Below, piece by piece: positions 17,389 through 26,598 of a DNA stretch of 64,000 nucleotides; positions within the stretch are counted from its first letter, which is position 1, and each line of letters opens with the position of its first letter. The notes under the pieces were generated by a model. The model searched no databases, had not been told where the DNA came from, and saw only the letters and a list, made by a program, of their open reading frames with translations. Both the position numbers and the translations under genes were made by a program. The stretch comes from Acidiphilium acidophilum (GTDB lineage Bacteria > Pseudomonadota > Alphaproteobacteria > Acetobacterales > Acetobacteraceae): assembly GCF_033842475.1 (NCBI RefSeq), contig NZ_JAWXYB010000018.1:2521001-2585000 (forward strand). The letters run 5' to 3'.

Positions 17389-19092
17389 CTACGCCCCGCA
17401 CCGTACCACGCCAATCAAGGTCCCGGTTTGCACGTCCACCACCGGCGCTTCGTGCCAAAGGTCGTTCAATACCTGCGTCTTGACCGCGTCTGGGTCGTGC
17501 GACTGCAGGACCGGTTCGACGTTGGTCATAAGGTCGGCGGCGGCGCCGGTAACCAGCATGCGGGTCAGCGGCTGCACTGCCTTGACCCGGTCCGGCGTGA
17601 TCCGGCCCACCAGACGACCGTTTTCATCGACGACGTAAACCGGATGTTGAGATGCTTCGTCCGCGAGGAGTTGTTCCAGGACATCGCGGTATCCGGCCCA
17701 GATCGGTAAGCTTGGTCCTGCCATGATGATCAATCCGGCGGACGACCATGGTGGCGGAGCGGTTGGGTCGTGCCGATCGGGACTTTCGATCCTGATCTGG
17801 CCGGTATAGACCGAACGGCGGTCGAACAGCCGCATGGTCACGGACGCACCGCCGACCGCGATCAGCATCGGCACCAGAATCGTGATGACATGATGGGTGA
17901 GTTCGATGACCAGAACGATGGCGGCCAATGGGGCCTGCATGGTGGCAGCCAGAACGGCCGCCGCGCCGATCACCGCGTAGCTCCCGGCCGTCGCTCCGGG
18001 CCATGCCAGCGCCCAGACGCCGCCGAGCGCTCCGCCAAGCATGGCGCCGAACATGGTCGATGGCGTGAACAAACCGCCGGGCGCGCCGCTGCCCAGACAG
18101 GAAGCCGTCGCCAACGGTTTAGCCACGATCAACCCGAACAGGAGAGCGAGTCCCAGTTGACCCTGAAAGGCGAGTTGCGTCATGCCGCGCCCGTTGCCAA
18201 GCAATTGCGGCAACCAGACCGAAGCGATGCCGAGGGCCCCGAACACCACGACCGGTGCCATGAGTGAGACACCGGCTTTCGGCCTGACCCGCGATGCCTT
18301 CACGATCAGGCGGACGAACCCGACGCCGGCGAGCCCGGCGATCGGGCCGAACGGCACGGCCCAGACGATCTGGCTCGGTGCGAGGACGAAGTGGCTGATC
18401 AGATAGGTCGGCTGCGCCGGCAGCAGCAACCATGACACCGCGGTCGCGATATATGCCGTGGCCAGCGCCGGCGCGATCAGAGGCAGGACGAGCGTGCCGA
18501 GCATGACTTCGAGCGCGAACAACGCGCCGCCGAGAGGAACGTTATACACCGCACCCAGTCCGGCACCGGCGCCGCAGGCGGTCAGAAACCGGGTTTCCGC
18601 CGGGGACAGCCCCGCCCATTCGGACAATTTGCTGGTGATCGCCGCCCCGGTCTCCTTCGGTGCGGCTTCACGGCCAAGGGAGGCGCCCATCGCAACGATG
18701 ACAATCGAAAGGACGCCCTGCAGGAGCGTTTTGATCGCGGCGATGTGAGTTGCCTTGAACCACACCGCCTCATCGATGGCCCCGGCCTTGCCGCCCGGAC
18801 TACGTCGGAGCGCCCACACCCCGAAAGCGGCGACGATGCCCCCACCGGTGACGACCGCGATACGGCGCATCGGCGAAGCGCGTTCGACGGCCGTCTGAAA
18901 ATCTCCGGTACTGTAATCGAACAAGCCGTGCTGGATCAGCCGCAGCAGATCCATCAGCAGCCCGGCCCCGAGCCCGGTGCCGATGCCGGTCAAGCCCACC
19001 ATCAGCCAGAATCGAACCGAAAACTGAAACGAAACCTGCCCGGGCGCGTCGTTGGGTTGGAGCAGCCGTCCCGCGTTCATCCGATTGGCCAC
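17389..19092 (-). CDS. ClC family chloride channel/transporter with CBS domains
   Basis: A 567-residue membrane protein. The ClC core (residues about 25-420) includes SLGREAAPKETGAA, where the glutamate sits at the gating position, AGAGAGLGAVYNVPLGGALFALE, and LGSGAPGGLFTPSTMFGAMLGG, the anion-coordinating loop. A C-terminal CBS pair (about 430-560) contains HPVYVVDENGRLVGRITPD. ClC exchangers aid acid resistance in some bacteria, which would suit an acidophile, but that is inference. The start is uncertain: GTG 19092 or ATG 19080. It lies 28 bases downstream of mrdA, where rodA is often found. Confidence 0.9.
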   Translation of the reverse strand: MANRMNAGRLLQPNDAPGQVSFQFSVRFWLMVGLTGIGTGLGAGLLMDLLRLIQHGLFDYSTGDFQTAVERASPMRRIAVVTGGGIVAAFGVWALRRSPGGKAGAIDEAVWFKATHIAAIKTLLQGVLSIVIVAMGASLGREAAPKETGAAITSKLSEWAGLSPAETRFLTACGAGAGLGAVYNVPLGGALFALEVMLGTLVLPLIAPALATAYIATAVSWLLLPAQPTYLISHFVLAPSQIVWAVPFGPIAGLAGVGFVRLIVKASRVRPKAGVSLMAPVVVFGALGIASVWLPQLLGNGRGMTQLAFQGQLGLALLFGLIVAKPLATASCLGSGAPGGLFTPSTMFGAMLGGALGGVWALAWPGATAGSYAVIGAAAVLAATMQAPLAAIVLVIELTHHVITILVPMLIAVGGASVTMRLFDRRSVYTGQIRIESPDRHDPTAPPPWSSAGLIIMAGPSLPIWAGYRDVLEQLLADEASQHPVYVVDENGRLVGRITPDRVKAVQPLTRMLVTGAAADLMTNVEPVLQSHDPDAVKTQVLNDLWHEAPVVDVQTGTLIGVVRCGA

Positions 19093-19120
19093 CCGCTCGG
19101 TTGCTTTCGGAAATCTGCCG

Positions 19121-21013
19121 TCACGCCGGACCGGCGGTGTGGTCGACCAATGAACGTGCGGCCTGGGGCGCGTTGCGGATGGTACCGGGCGGTGCCGGCG
19201 TGAGGTCGCGGGTCAAGGCAGCGGTAATCAGAGCCTGAGCGATCGGCGCCGAGACCGAGGCCCCCTCATTGCCATGTTCGACCGCGACCGCAGCGGCATA
19301 ACGGGGGGCATCGGCTGGCGCGAAAGCGATGAAGAACGCATTGGGGCGGAATTTCCACGGCAGGTTGGCGTCGTCATAATTGGCCTTTTCCTGGGCCTGG
19401 GTCAGGTCGTGGACCTGGGCGGTCCCGGTCTTGCCGGCCATGAACACTCCGGGAATGGTCAGGCGCGAGGCATAGCCGGTGCCGAGCTGGGTGTTCACCA
19501 CATCGAACATGCCCTGACGGACGGCGGCGAGATTGCGGATGTCGAAGCCGAGGGAGGGCCAGTCATCCGGCGCACGGCCCGATTGCACGATCTCGCCGAC
19601 CGCATTGGCGATATGGGGGCCGATGGCACGACCGGTGGCAATGCGTGCGGTCATGGTCGCGAGCCCGAGCGGGGTGACCTGGGTGAAACCCTGACCGATG
19701 CCCTGGATGACGGTGTTGCCCTTGGTCCAGAGCAGTTTCCGCTGCCGGGCCCAGGCGCGGGTCGGCAGGAATCCATGAGAGACGCCGGGCAGGTCGAGCG
19801 GGAGTGCGCCGATCAGGCCGAGTTTGCGTCCCATCGCAGCAATCCGGTCAATCCCGGCCACGAGCGCGGTGTGGTAGAAAAACACGTCGCAGCTCTGCTG
19901 GAGCGCATTGATCACATTGATCGTGCCGTGGCCCTGATGACGCCAGCAGTAGAACGTATGATTGCCGAGCTTGAGGTAGCCCGGGCAGTAGAAGGTTGTG
20001 CTCGGCGTGATGGCGCCGCATTCGAGAGCGGCCATCGCGACATTGGGTTTGAACGTGGACCCGGGCGCGTAGAGGCCGGCGGTCGCTCGGTCGTTCAGCG
20101 GACGCTTCGGGTCGGTCATCCAGGATTTCCAGACCGTTTCCGGCACGCCGGCATCGAAATAGGTCGGGTCGAAGCCGGGCCGGCTGGACATTGCGAGAAT
20201 GGCCCCATTGGTCGCGTCGAGAAGAACGGCGGCTCCGGCCTGACCGGCGAGTTGCTCCGCCGCGAGGCGCTGGAGCCCGGCATCGAGCGTAAGCTGAACC
20301 GTGGCGCCCTGGGTGCCGTTGTCACGATCGAGTACCCGGATGACGGTGCCGTGGGCGTTGACTTCGGTCTGCACGATACCGGGATTGCCGCGCAACGCAT
20401 CGTCGCGTGCACGTTCCACACCGGCACGCCCGACGCGCATGCCCGGCAGGGCGAAGACCGGGTTGTCCTGCGCCTGGGCCTGGGTGGGACGGGCGACATA
20501 CCCGATCGTGTGGGACGTGATATCGCCCAGCGGATAAGTGCGCGACGCCCCGACATCGACGAACACGCCCGGAAGCGCTGTGGCGTTCACCTCGATTTTG
20601 GCCATATCCGACCAGTCCAGATAGTCCTTCAGCAGGACCGGGACGTAGCGGGGTTTGCCGGCGATGTCGCGGGCGATGCGGGTGCGCTCGGCCGGCGAAA
20701 GCGGGATGAGGTGGGCGAACTGATCGATCACCGCTTCAGGATCGGGCGCCTGGATCATCATGAACAGGGCGCGCCAGTGCTGCTTATTGCCAGCAAGGAT
20801 CAGGCCGGTGCGATCTGTGATGACACCGCGTAGCGGCGCGAGCATGCGCTCGTTGACCGAGTTCTGTTTCGCAAGCGTGGCGTATTTCCCATGCTGGAGC
20901 ACCTGCATGCGGTAGAGGCGGATGCCCAGAGCGCCGAATCCAGCGACCTGGGCTGCGCCAAGGAGCAGAGCGCGGCGGCTGAACACCGGGCGAAGTTCGC
21001 GCTCGCGCTTCAT
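19121..21013 (-). CDS. mrdA: Penicillin-binding protein 2 (elongasome transpeptidase)
   Basis: A 630-residue class B PBP cross-linking peptidoglycan during cell elongation. An N-terminal helix (SRRALLLGAAQVAGFGALGI) is followed by the dimerisation domain (ERMLAPLRGVITDRTG). The transpeptidase domain has the SxxK nucleophile S319 in PGSTFK, SxC/N-type SCDVFFYHT and K528-T-G in MAGKTGTAQV. The long in-frame extension to 21412 is antisense-frame noise from mreD. ATG 21013 overlaps the mreD stop (ATGA) and has GGAG upstream. Confidence 0.95.
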   Translation of the reverse strand: MKRERELRPVFSRRALLLGAAQVAGFGALGIRLYRMQVLQHGKYATLAKQNSVNERMLAPLRGVITDRTGLILAGNKQHWRALFMMIQAPDPEAVIDQFAHLIPLSPAERTRIARDIAGKPRYVPVLLKDYLDWSDMAKIEVNATALPGVFVDVGASRTYPLGDITSHTIGYVARPTQAQAQDNPVFALPGMRVGRAGVERARDDALRGNPGIVQTEVNAHGTVIRVLDRDNGTQGATVQLTLDAGLQRLAAEQLAGQAGAAVLLDATNGAILAMSSRPGFDPTYFDAGVPETVWKSWMTDPKRPLNDRATAGLYAPGSTFKPNVAMAALECGAITPSTTFYCPGYLKLGNHTFYCWRHQGHGTINVINALQQSCDVFFYHTALVAGIDRIAAMGRKLGLIGALPLDLPGVSHGFLPTRAWARQRKLLWTKGNTVIQGIGQGFTQVTPLGLATMTARIATGRAIGPHIANAVGEIVQSGRAPDDWPSLGFDIRNLAAVRQGMFDVVNTQLGTGYASRLTIPGVFMAGKTGTAQVHDLTQAQEKANYDDANLPWKFRPNAFFIAFAPADAPRYAAAVAVEHGNEGASVSAPIAQALITAALTRDLTPAPPGTIRNAPQAARSLVDHTAGPA

Positions 21014-21534
21014 GCCTGCTCCGGCGCCGCGGCACCTCGATGTGCGCGGATCAGTACGACGGCGAGCAGCGGGTAGAGCAGGATCGCAATGATTGCCTGG
21101 GTGATGATCGGGCCCGGGGGCAGGATCGCGAGATCGAGCAGGGAGCGCGTCGCGTATTCCGCGGCAGCGACGGCGAGAACCACGCCGGCAAAGGCAAGCC
21201 AGACAAGCGGAAATCCCTGAGCGACCAGCGATCGACGTACCGCGGCGATACCGGCCTGCTCGATCAGCAACAGAGCGGCCCACATGCCGAGCGGCGAGGC
21301 GCCGAGCAGGTCGAGCAGGACACCGAGCAGGGCAACCACCGGTGCCGGCAGAGACGCGGGCCGATACAGCGTCCAAAAGAAGACCGAAGCAACGACAAAG
21401 CCGGCGCGGCACGCCGGTTGCCAGGGCAGCAGGCCCGGAATGCCCAGAACCACCACCATGATCAGAATGCTGGTGGCTGGCAAGGCGTGGCGAGCCGCCC
21501 GATCGAGGCCACGCCAGAGTTCCACACCGTCCAT
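21010..21534 (-). CDS. mreD: Rod shape-determining protein MreD
   Basis: A 174-residue integral membrane protein of the elongasome. It is hydrophobic throughout with about five helices (TSILIMVVVLGIPGLL; VVALLGVLLDLLGASPLG; WLAFAGVVLAVAAAEYA; ITQAIIAILLYPLLAVVLI). The LLGVLLDLLGASPLG segment is typical of MreD. It lies between mreC and mrdA, overlapping the latter by four bases. Confidence 0.9.
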   Translation of the reverse strand: MDGVELWRGLDRAARHALPATSILIMVVVLGIPGLLPWQPACRAGFVVASVFFWTLYRPASLPAPVVALLGVLLDLLGASPLGMWAALLLIEQAGIAAVRRSLVAQGFPLVWLAFAGVVLAVAAAEYATRSLLDLAILPPGPIITQAIIAILLYPLLAVVLIRAHRGAAAPEQA

Positions 21535-21558
21535 GTCAGGTCGGCTGACCGGGCTGAC

Positions 21559-22413
21559 TCATGGATGGGACGGATTGCCCGGCGGGTCTGCCGGAGCGGC
21601 GGACTGGGTGTCGTACTCGAACAGGCGAAGGACGCGCAGACGCGTCAGCCCGGCGAACGGGACGACGACCGGATCGTTACGGCCCTTGTAGCGCACGATG
21701 CCAACCGGCAATCCGTAGGGAAACACGCCGCCGACCGCGCTGGTCAGCACGATCTGTCCCTCACGCGGCGGATCGCCCGGCGCCCAGTAAATCAGGCGCG
21801 GCGTGGCGCTGTTCTGGCCTTCCATGATCGCACGTTCGCCGTGTCGGCCGATCGCGACCGGGACACGGCTGTTGAGATCGGTGATGAGCAGGACGCGCGC
21901 ACTACGTGAGCCGGATTGAACGACGCGCCCCACCACGCCGCGCCCGTCCATCGCAATGGCGTTGACGATGTCGTGGGCCTCGCGCGGGATTGTCACCAGC
22001 ACGGAGCGCGCATAGAGCCCGCCGAGATCGGCGATAACGCGCGCGGCGAAGAAATTGGGGGTGGGGGTCGGGACGAAATGAAGTTGTGATTTCAGCGCGG
22101 CGTTCTGTGCCGCAAGGGCGAGCGCCACGGCCCGCCAGCGCTGCAGGGCTTCGTTCTGTTTCGTGAGGGCCAGATTTTCGGCATGGAGGCGGAACCAACT
22201 ACCGAGCGCGCCTCGATCCTGCTCGATGGCAGCGACCGGAGCGGCTGCGGCGCGATACACCGGAGCCAGGGCATCGTCGAGCCCGGTACGCAACATGTCA
22301 CCGAGATGACGATCAGCCCGACCAGCCAGGATCAGGCCGAGAGACGCCAGCAGCATCACCGGTAATGTGAGGCGGGACAGCGCTTGGCGGACGGGAATTG
22401 ATAGCCGCAGCAT
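21559..22413 (-). CDS. mreC: Rod shape-determining protein MreC
   Basis: A 284-residue elongasome scaffold with an N-terminal membrane helix (LPVMLLASLGLILAG), a coiled coil (about residues 65-105, LTKQNEALQRWRAVALALAAQNAAL) and a beta-rich periplasmic domain. That domain contains NAIAMDGRGVVGRVVQSGSRSARVLLITD, the conserved MreC core. ATG 22413 has GGAG nine bases upstream; the longer frame to 22530 is not conserved sequence. The actin homologue mreB, normally directly upstream, is missing here. Confidence 0.93.
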   Translation of the reverse strand: MLRLSIPVRQALSRLTLPVMLLASLGLILAGRADRHLGDMLRTGLDDALAPVYRAAAAPVAAIEQDRGALGSWFRLHAENLALTKQNEALQRWRAVALALAAQNAALKSQLHFVPTPTPNFFAARVIADLGGLYARSVLVTIPREAHDIVNAIAMDGRGVVGRVVQSGSRSARVLLITDLNSRVPVAIGRHGERAIMEGQNSATPRLIYWAPGDPPREGQIVLTSAVGGVFPYGLPVGIVRYKGRNDPVVVPFAGLTRLRVLRLFEYDTQSAAPADPPGNPSHP

Positions 22414-22568
22414 GCGGCGGGCTCCGTTGAAAAATCGATACAAAGGTAGCGTTTCGGTGACAAACCGTGCCGCCGCGTCGATTTCCCGTCTTACGCTACA
22501 TGCAGCAGCGCGCCAATGCCGATCGTGCAATGAGCGGACGAAATTTGATCACGAGGAGTGGCCGCCGA

Positions 22569-23012
22569 TCAATCCGTGTGATCGGCATCACGCTTGCGCG
22601 TGTACTCAGTGATCGCGCCGAGCACCAAAGCTGCGAACACGGCCTTGGCCGGATCCTTGCGTATGAGCGTCTGGGCAAGGGCAATCGCTTCCGCGACGAC
22701 GCCAAGCCGCGCCCGCGCCAACATGGGGCGGGGGCGACGGTTCCAACGAAAGCTGGCCAAACCAAACAAAGCGATGGCAAGAACGATGAACACGGCAGCG
22801 AAGATCAGCGACGCATCGAGTGTACCCAGTGCATCGGCGACCGCTTCATAGGCTGCCGCAATCAGAAAGCCGATGCCGATCAAGCCGACGCCGAGACCCA
22901 TCACGCTCATCGCGATCCGTTGCGTCAGATGGCGGATCGTGAACCCGTCGAACAGGTTGAATAGAACTCTCAGCAAGGGACGCCCCTGATGTAACGAATG
23001 AATAACGTGCAA
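22569..23012 (-). CDS. YqjE-like membrane protein (Holin-X superfamily)
   Basis: A small protein of up to 147 residues with two adjacent membrane helices (IAMSVMGLGVGLIGIGFLIAAAY and ASLIFAAVFIVLAIALFGLASF) and a short charged tail. Such proteins are often labelled phage holin-like, but there is no phage context. Together with the DUF883 gene just upstream it matches the yqjD-yqjE pair of proteobacteria, linked to membrane-associated, stationary-phase functions. The start is unclear: TTG 23012, or a TTG near 22976. Confidence 0.6.
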   Translation of the reverse strand: MHVIHSLHQGRPLLRVLFNLFDGFTIRHLTQRIAMSVMGLGVGLIGIGFLIAAAYEAVADALGTLDASLIFAAVFIVLAIALFGLASFRWNRRPRPMLARARLGVVAEAIALAQTLIRKDPAKAVFAALVLGAITEYTRKRDADHTD

Positions 23013-23052
23013 AAGCCGGCTGCGCGACGCGGTACTGCGCCGCGCCCGGACA

Positions 23053-23409
23053 TCAGGAGCGGCGGCGGCTGATCAACTTGGCCGCAATGAAACCGACACC
23101 GGCAGCGATCGCGAGCGCGGCGAAGGGCTGTTCATGCACTTTCTTTTCGACCTTCCCGGCGGCCTTGCTGCCTTGAACACGCAATTGTTTGCCAAGGTCG
23201 GTCATTTCGCCTTCGATCGAAGAGAGGCGCAGGTCGATTGCATGCTTGAGTTCCGCAAGCTTTTCCGGACTGTCGTTGAATTCTTTCATCGTATCGCCAG
23301 CGAGGCGCACCAGCTTGGTACGCAGATCTTCGAATTCGTCCTGAAACCGATCGAACTCATGGGTGAGTGTGCCCATCGCATCCTTACGCTTGCCGCCCCA
23401 ATACGCCAT
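23053..23409 (-). CDS. DUF883 family protein (YqjD/ElaB-like)
   Basis: A 118-residue protein with a long amphipathic helical region (FDRFQDEFEDLRTKLVRLAGDTMKEFND onward) and a single C-terminal membrane anchor FAALAIAAGVGFIAAKLI followed by Arg-Arg-Arg. This is the layout of YqjD/ElaB/YgaM proteins, which anchor at the inner membrane and in E. coli bind ribosomes. AAGGGG lies seven bases before the ATG. Confidence 0.8.
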   Translation of the reverse strand: MAYWGGKRKDAMGTLTHEFDRFQDEFEDLRTKLVRLAGDTMKEFNDSPEKLAELKHAIDLRLSSIEGEMTDLGKQLRVQGSKAAGKVEKKVHEQPFAALAIAAGVGFIAAKLISRRRS

Positions 23410-23643
23410 TGAAAATCCCCTTCGCTGAAAGCGCGGCGAAGTTGCCGCCTGTTGCCTTTCAGGAATGGGGGTTCATGCCTTCGGCTTCAACCGTCGAATT
23501 TGGTAATGAAACCGTCCTGAACCGGCAACGGATGTCGCGTCGCGATGCTGTGCCAAGACAATGAACGCGCTACTTCCGACCATTATAGGATTTCGCTAAT
23601 TTTCACCTTTTCCTGATTGGATTTGTCGATTACTGATCGACCC

Positions 23644-24591
23644 ATGAGCCAGATGCCGACGCACCCCAACCGCTCGCTCGCCGGCCTGTCGTTGCGCGAC
23701 CTCGAATACGCGCAGGCCGTGGCGGAGTTACGCCATTTCGGACAGGCCGCCGAGCGATGCGGCGTGTCGCAGCCCGCCCTTTCCGAGCAGATCCGCAAAC
23801 TCGAGGCGCTGCTCGGCGTCGCGTTGTTCGAGCGGACCAAGCGCAGGGTCGCGCCGACCGCTGCCGGGGCGACCCTGCTCGCCCAGATCGAGCGGGTCAT
23901 GGCCGAGGCGCGGCATCTGCTCGCCCTGTCGCATGGGCAGCCGGGGTTGCTCGAAGGCGTACTGGCGATGGGCGCGATCGAGACGCTGGGGCCCTATTAT
24001 CTGCCGGGTGTTTTACGACTGATGCGCTCGGAGCGACCCGATCTCTCGCTGCGGCTTACCGAGGCGCGGACGGTGCGGCTGATCGAACGTCTGGTCGGCG
24101 GTATGCTGGATGTGGCGCTGCTTGCTTTGCCGGTGCCGCGCGCGGGGTTGGTTTCGGTGCCGTTATTCTTCGAGCCGTTTCTGCTCGCAACGCCGCCCGG
24201 CCATTTGCTCGCAGGGCTGCACCGGCTGACGCTGGATGATCTGCCCGCCGAGGACCTGCTTCTGCTGGAGGATGGGCACTGCCTGCGCGATCAGGCGTTG
24301 AGCCTGTGCAACGCGAAGCCCGCGACACGCCACGCCACCAGCCTCGAGACGCTATGGCAGATGATCGCCGCGGGCGAGGGATATTCACTGCTCCCGGCGC
24401 TCGCGGTTGCGGCACGCCCGGAACTGCACGATCTGGTCGTATGCCAGGAACTGGCGGATGCCGCAGCGGGGCGGACCATCGCGCTGGTGTGGCGCGGATC
24501 GGACCCCAGGACACCCGCGTTTCGCACCCTCGCATCGGTTCTGGCCGCCATGCGCCCGGCAACGACCCGACCCGCAGCCGCCGAGGGATGA
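23644..24591 (+). CDS. oxyR: Hydrogen peroxide-responsive LysR regulator OxyR
   Basis: A 315-residue LysR-type regulator. The N-terminal helix-turn-helix (LSLRDLEYAQAVAELRHFGQ, then CGVSQPALSEQIRKLE) is followed by the LysR effector domain. Both redox cysteines of OxyR are present: C213 in LLEDGHCLRDQ and C222 in ALSLC, nine residues apart like C199/C208 of E. coli. The segment ATSLETLWQMIAAGEGYSLLPALAV is also OxyR-specific. I chose ATG 23644; the frame is open further upstream without homology. No catalase or ahpC is adjacent. It precedes the lipid A operon on the same strand. Confidence 0.92.
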   Translation: MSQMPTHPNRSLAGLSLRDLEYAQAVAELRHFGQAAERCGVSQPALSEQIRKLEALLGVALFERTKRRVAPTAAGATLLAQIERVMAEARHLLALSHGQPGLLEGVLAMGAIETLGPYYLPGVLRLMRSERPDLSLRLTEARTVRLIERLVGGMLDVALLALPVPRAGLVSVPLFFEPFLLATPPGHLLAGLHRLTLDDLPAEDLLLLEDGHCLRDQALSLCNAKPATRHATSLETLWQMIAAGEGYSLLPALAVAARPELHDLVVCQELADAAAGRTIALVWRGSDPRTPAFRTLASVLAAMRPATTRPAAAEG

Positions 24592-24640
24592 CAGCCCCGT
24601 GCCCGAACTCAGCGCTGGCGCGACATTGCACGAGGCAATG

Positions 24641-25369
24641 ATGACGAGCGCGATTGCAGATGCTACCGCCGCGCCGATGCAGGACAGCCCAGATCGTTTC
24701 ACCTTCGGCTCGCCACTGAAATCACCGCTGGTGCGGGGATGGCTCGGCGACGCTGCGGGACTGTATCTGGCAGGAGTAATGAATACGACGCGTTGGACCA
24801 TCGAGGCCGACGATCTGCTCGACACGCTCCGGCAGGGAACGCCCTGCATCATTGCCTTCTGGCACGAATGCCTGCCAGCAATGCCGGTGCTGTGGCGCAC
24901 CGCCGGGCGGATCGCAACGGGGCCGACCGGCTATGTGCTGGCGAGCCGCCACCGCGACGGGCAGTTGATCGCGCGAACGATGGGACGGTTCGGCGTACGT
25001 GCGATCGGCGGTTCGACCTCGCGCGGCGGGGCGGCCGGTTTGCGCGAGCTGGTGCGGCTGATCGGTCTTGGTCATCCGGTCGGGTTGACGCCGGACGGGC
25101 CGCGCGGGCCGCGCCGACGAGCGGCACCGGGCGTTGCACAACTGGCGGTTCTCACCGGGGCACCGGTATTCTGCGTCGCCGCCGCTACCTCGCGAGCGAT
25201 CACGCTGGGCAGTTGGGATGCCATGCGGATTCCTCTTCCGTTCAGCCGTGGTGCCGTGGTGGCCGGCGCCGGGGTTTCGGTGACTCGCGGGGGGTTGGAG
25301 GCGGCGCGCGCGGATATAGAGGCGCAACTGACCGCCAACCTTGCGCGCGCGCAAATCCGATGTCGCTAG
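24641..25369 (+). CDS. DUF374 lysophospholipid acyltransferase family protein
   Basis: A 242-residue protein of the DUF374/LPLAT family often found beside waaA. Motifs: CIIAFWHECLPAMPVLW, where the WHE replaces the HX4D histidine motif, LASRHRDGQLIARTMGRFGVRAIGGSTSRGG, and VGLTPDGPRGPRR. It probably transfers an acyl chain to a lipid A or phospholipid acceptor at the inner membrane. ATG 24641 has CGAGG at suitable spacing; a GTG at 24599 is an alternative. It overlaps waaA by ten bases. Confidence 0.85.
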   Translation: MTSAIADATAAPMQDSPDRFTFGSPLKSPLVRGWLGDAAGLYLAGVMNTTRWTIEADDLLDTLRQGTPCIIAFWHECLPAMPVLWRTAGRIATGPTGYVLASRHRDGQLIARTMGRFGVRAIGGSTSRGGAAGLRELVRLIGLGHPVGLTPDGPRGPRRRAAPGVAQLAVLTGAPVFCVAAATSRAITLGSWDAMRIPLPFSRGAVVAGAGVSVTRGGLEAARADIEAQLTANLARAQIRCR

Positions 25370-26598
25370 GACTGCCTCTCTACCGGGCCGCGACCACGGC
25401 GGCATCACCGTTTCTGCCGTGGTGGCTGGCGCGGCGAATGCGCGGGGGCAAGGAAATCGAGGCCCGGCTCGGCGAGCGTTATGGCATCGCGCGCATCGCG
25501 CGGCCTGCGGGAAGGCTGGTCTGGGTACATTGTGCGAGCATGGGCGAAACGATGTCCGCCCTGCCGCTGATCGGCGCGCTTGCGGTTCATGCGAACGTGC
25601 TGCTGACCACCGGTACCGTGACCTCGGCGGAACTCGCGACGCAGCGGGCACTCGCGATCCATCAATTCGTACCGCTCGATGTACAGGCCTATGTCGCGCG
25701 GTTTCTCGAACATTGGAAACCGGATGCGGCGGTGTTTCTGGAATCCGAACTCTGGCCGAATATGCTCACCGGGCTCGATGCACGGGGCATCCCGCGATTT
25801 TTGTTCAACGCGCGGCTCTCAGCGCGGAGTGCTGCGCGCTGGAAGCGGTTCCCCAAGGTGGCCAACGAGGTGTTCGGCGGGTTCGCGGTGATCGCGGCCC
25901 AGTCCCGCCACGATGCCGCAGCGCTGCGCGGCCTCGGGCTGCGCGAGGTGGAGAGCTGGGGCAATCTGAAGTTCGCGGCCCCCGATCTGCCAGACAATGA
26001 AGCGGCGCGCGCGGCGCTGAACGCAGCTTGTCCCGGCCCGTGGTTGCTCGCGGCTTCGACCCATCCGGGCGAGGATATTCCGATCATCGAGGCTCATGGC
26101 GCACTGACCCGGCTGCATCCGAGCCTGACCACGGTAATCGTGCCGCGCCATCCCCATCGCGCCGAGGCGATCGTCGATCTGGCACGCCGCTTTCCGCTGG
26201 CCCGGCGCTCCCGGGGCGAGATGCCGGTCCCCGGCGGGATTTATCTCGCCGATACGCTGGGCGAACTTGGGTTATTCTATCGTCTGTGTCCCCTCGCGTT
26301 CATCGGCGGAACGCTGGTGCCGGTCGGTGGGCATAACATGATCGAGGCAGCGCAACTCGGATGTGCCGTGGTCATCGGGCCGCATTACGAGAATCATTTC
26401 GAGGCGATGAAGACCTTGCACGCGGTCGGCGCATTGGTCGATGTGATGGATTTCATGGAACTGGAAGCGACGCTCGCGCGGCTGATGAGCAACACCGCAC
26501 GGCTTGCCGAAATGGGGGCGGCGGGGCGTAGCGTATGCGAAGGCTTCGCGGACCTGCCACAGCGGCTGGCCCGTCGGGTCATCGAGGTGATCCCGTGA
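25360..26598 (+). CDS. waaA: 3-deoxy-D-manno-octulosonic acid transferase
   Basis: A 412-residue glycosyltransferase (KdtA) adding Kdo to lipid A precursor at the cytoplasmic face. The N-terminal part shows RLGERYGIARIARPAGRLVWVHCASMGE, with the catalytic glutamate in SMGE. The C-terminal half has STHPGEDIPIIEAH, VIVPRHPHRAEAI and GGTLVPVGGHNMIEAAQLGCAVVIGP, the nucleotide-sugar site. The start overlaps the upstream acyltransferase and the stop overlaps lpxK (TGATG). This is the core of a four-gene lipid A/Kdo operon. Confidence 0.95.
   Translation: MSLGLPLYRAATTAASPFLPWWLARRMRGGKEIEARLGERYGIARIARPAGRLVWVHCASMGETMSALPLIGALAVHANVLLTTGTVTSAELATQRALAIHQFVPLDVQAYVARFLEHWKPDAAVFLESELWPNMLTGLDARGIPRFLFNARLSARSAARWKRFPKVANEVFGGFAVIAAQSRHDAAALRGLGLREVESWGNLKFAAPDLPDNEAARAALNAACPGPWLLAASTHPGEDIPIIEAHGALTRLHPSLTTVIVPRHPHRAEAIVDLARRFPLARRSRGEMPVPGGIYLADTLGELGLFYRLCPLAFIGGTLVPVGGHNMIEAAQLGCAVVIGPHYENHFEAMKTLHAVGALVDVMDFMELEATLARLMSNTARLAEMGAAGRSVCEGFADLPQRLARRVIEVIP

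Noticed and set aside
19274..20833. 519-codon plus-strand reading frame opposite mrdA
   Set aside because: mrdA on the minus strand carries all PBP motifs; the plus frame has none.
22569..23012. Holin-like protein as a sign of a prophage
   Set aside because: No other phage genes are near, and pairing with a DUF883 gene matches the chromosomal yqjD-yqjE arrangement.
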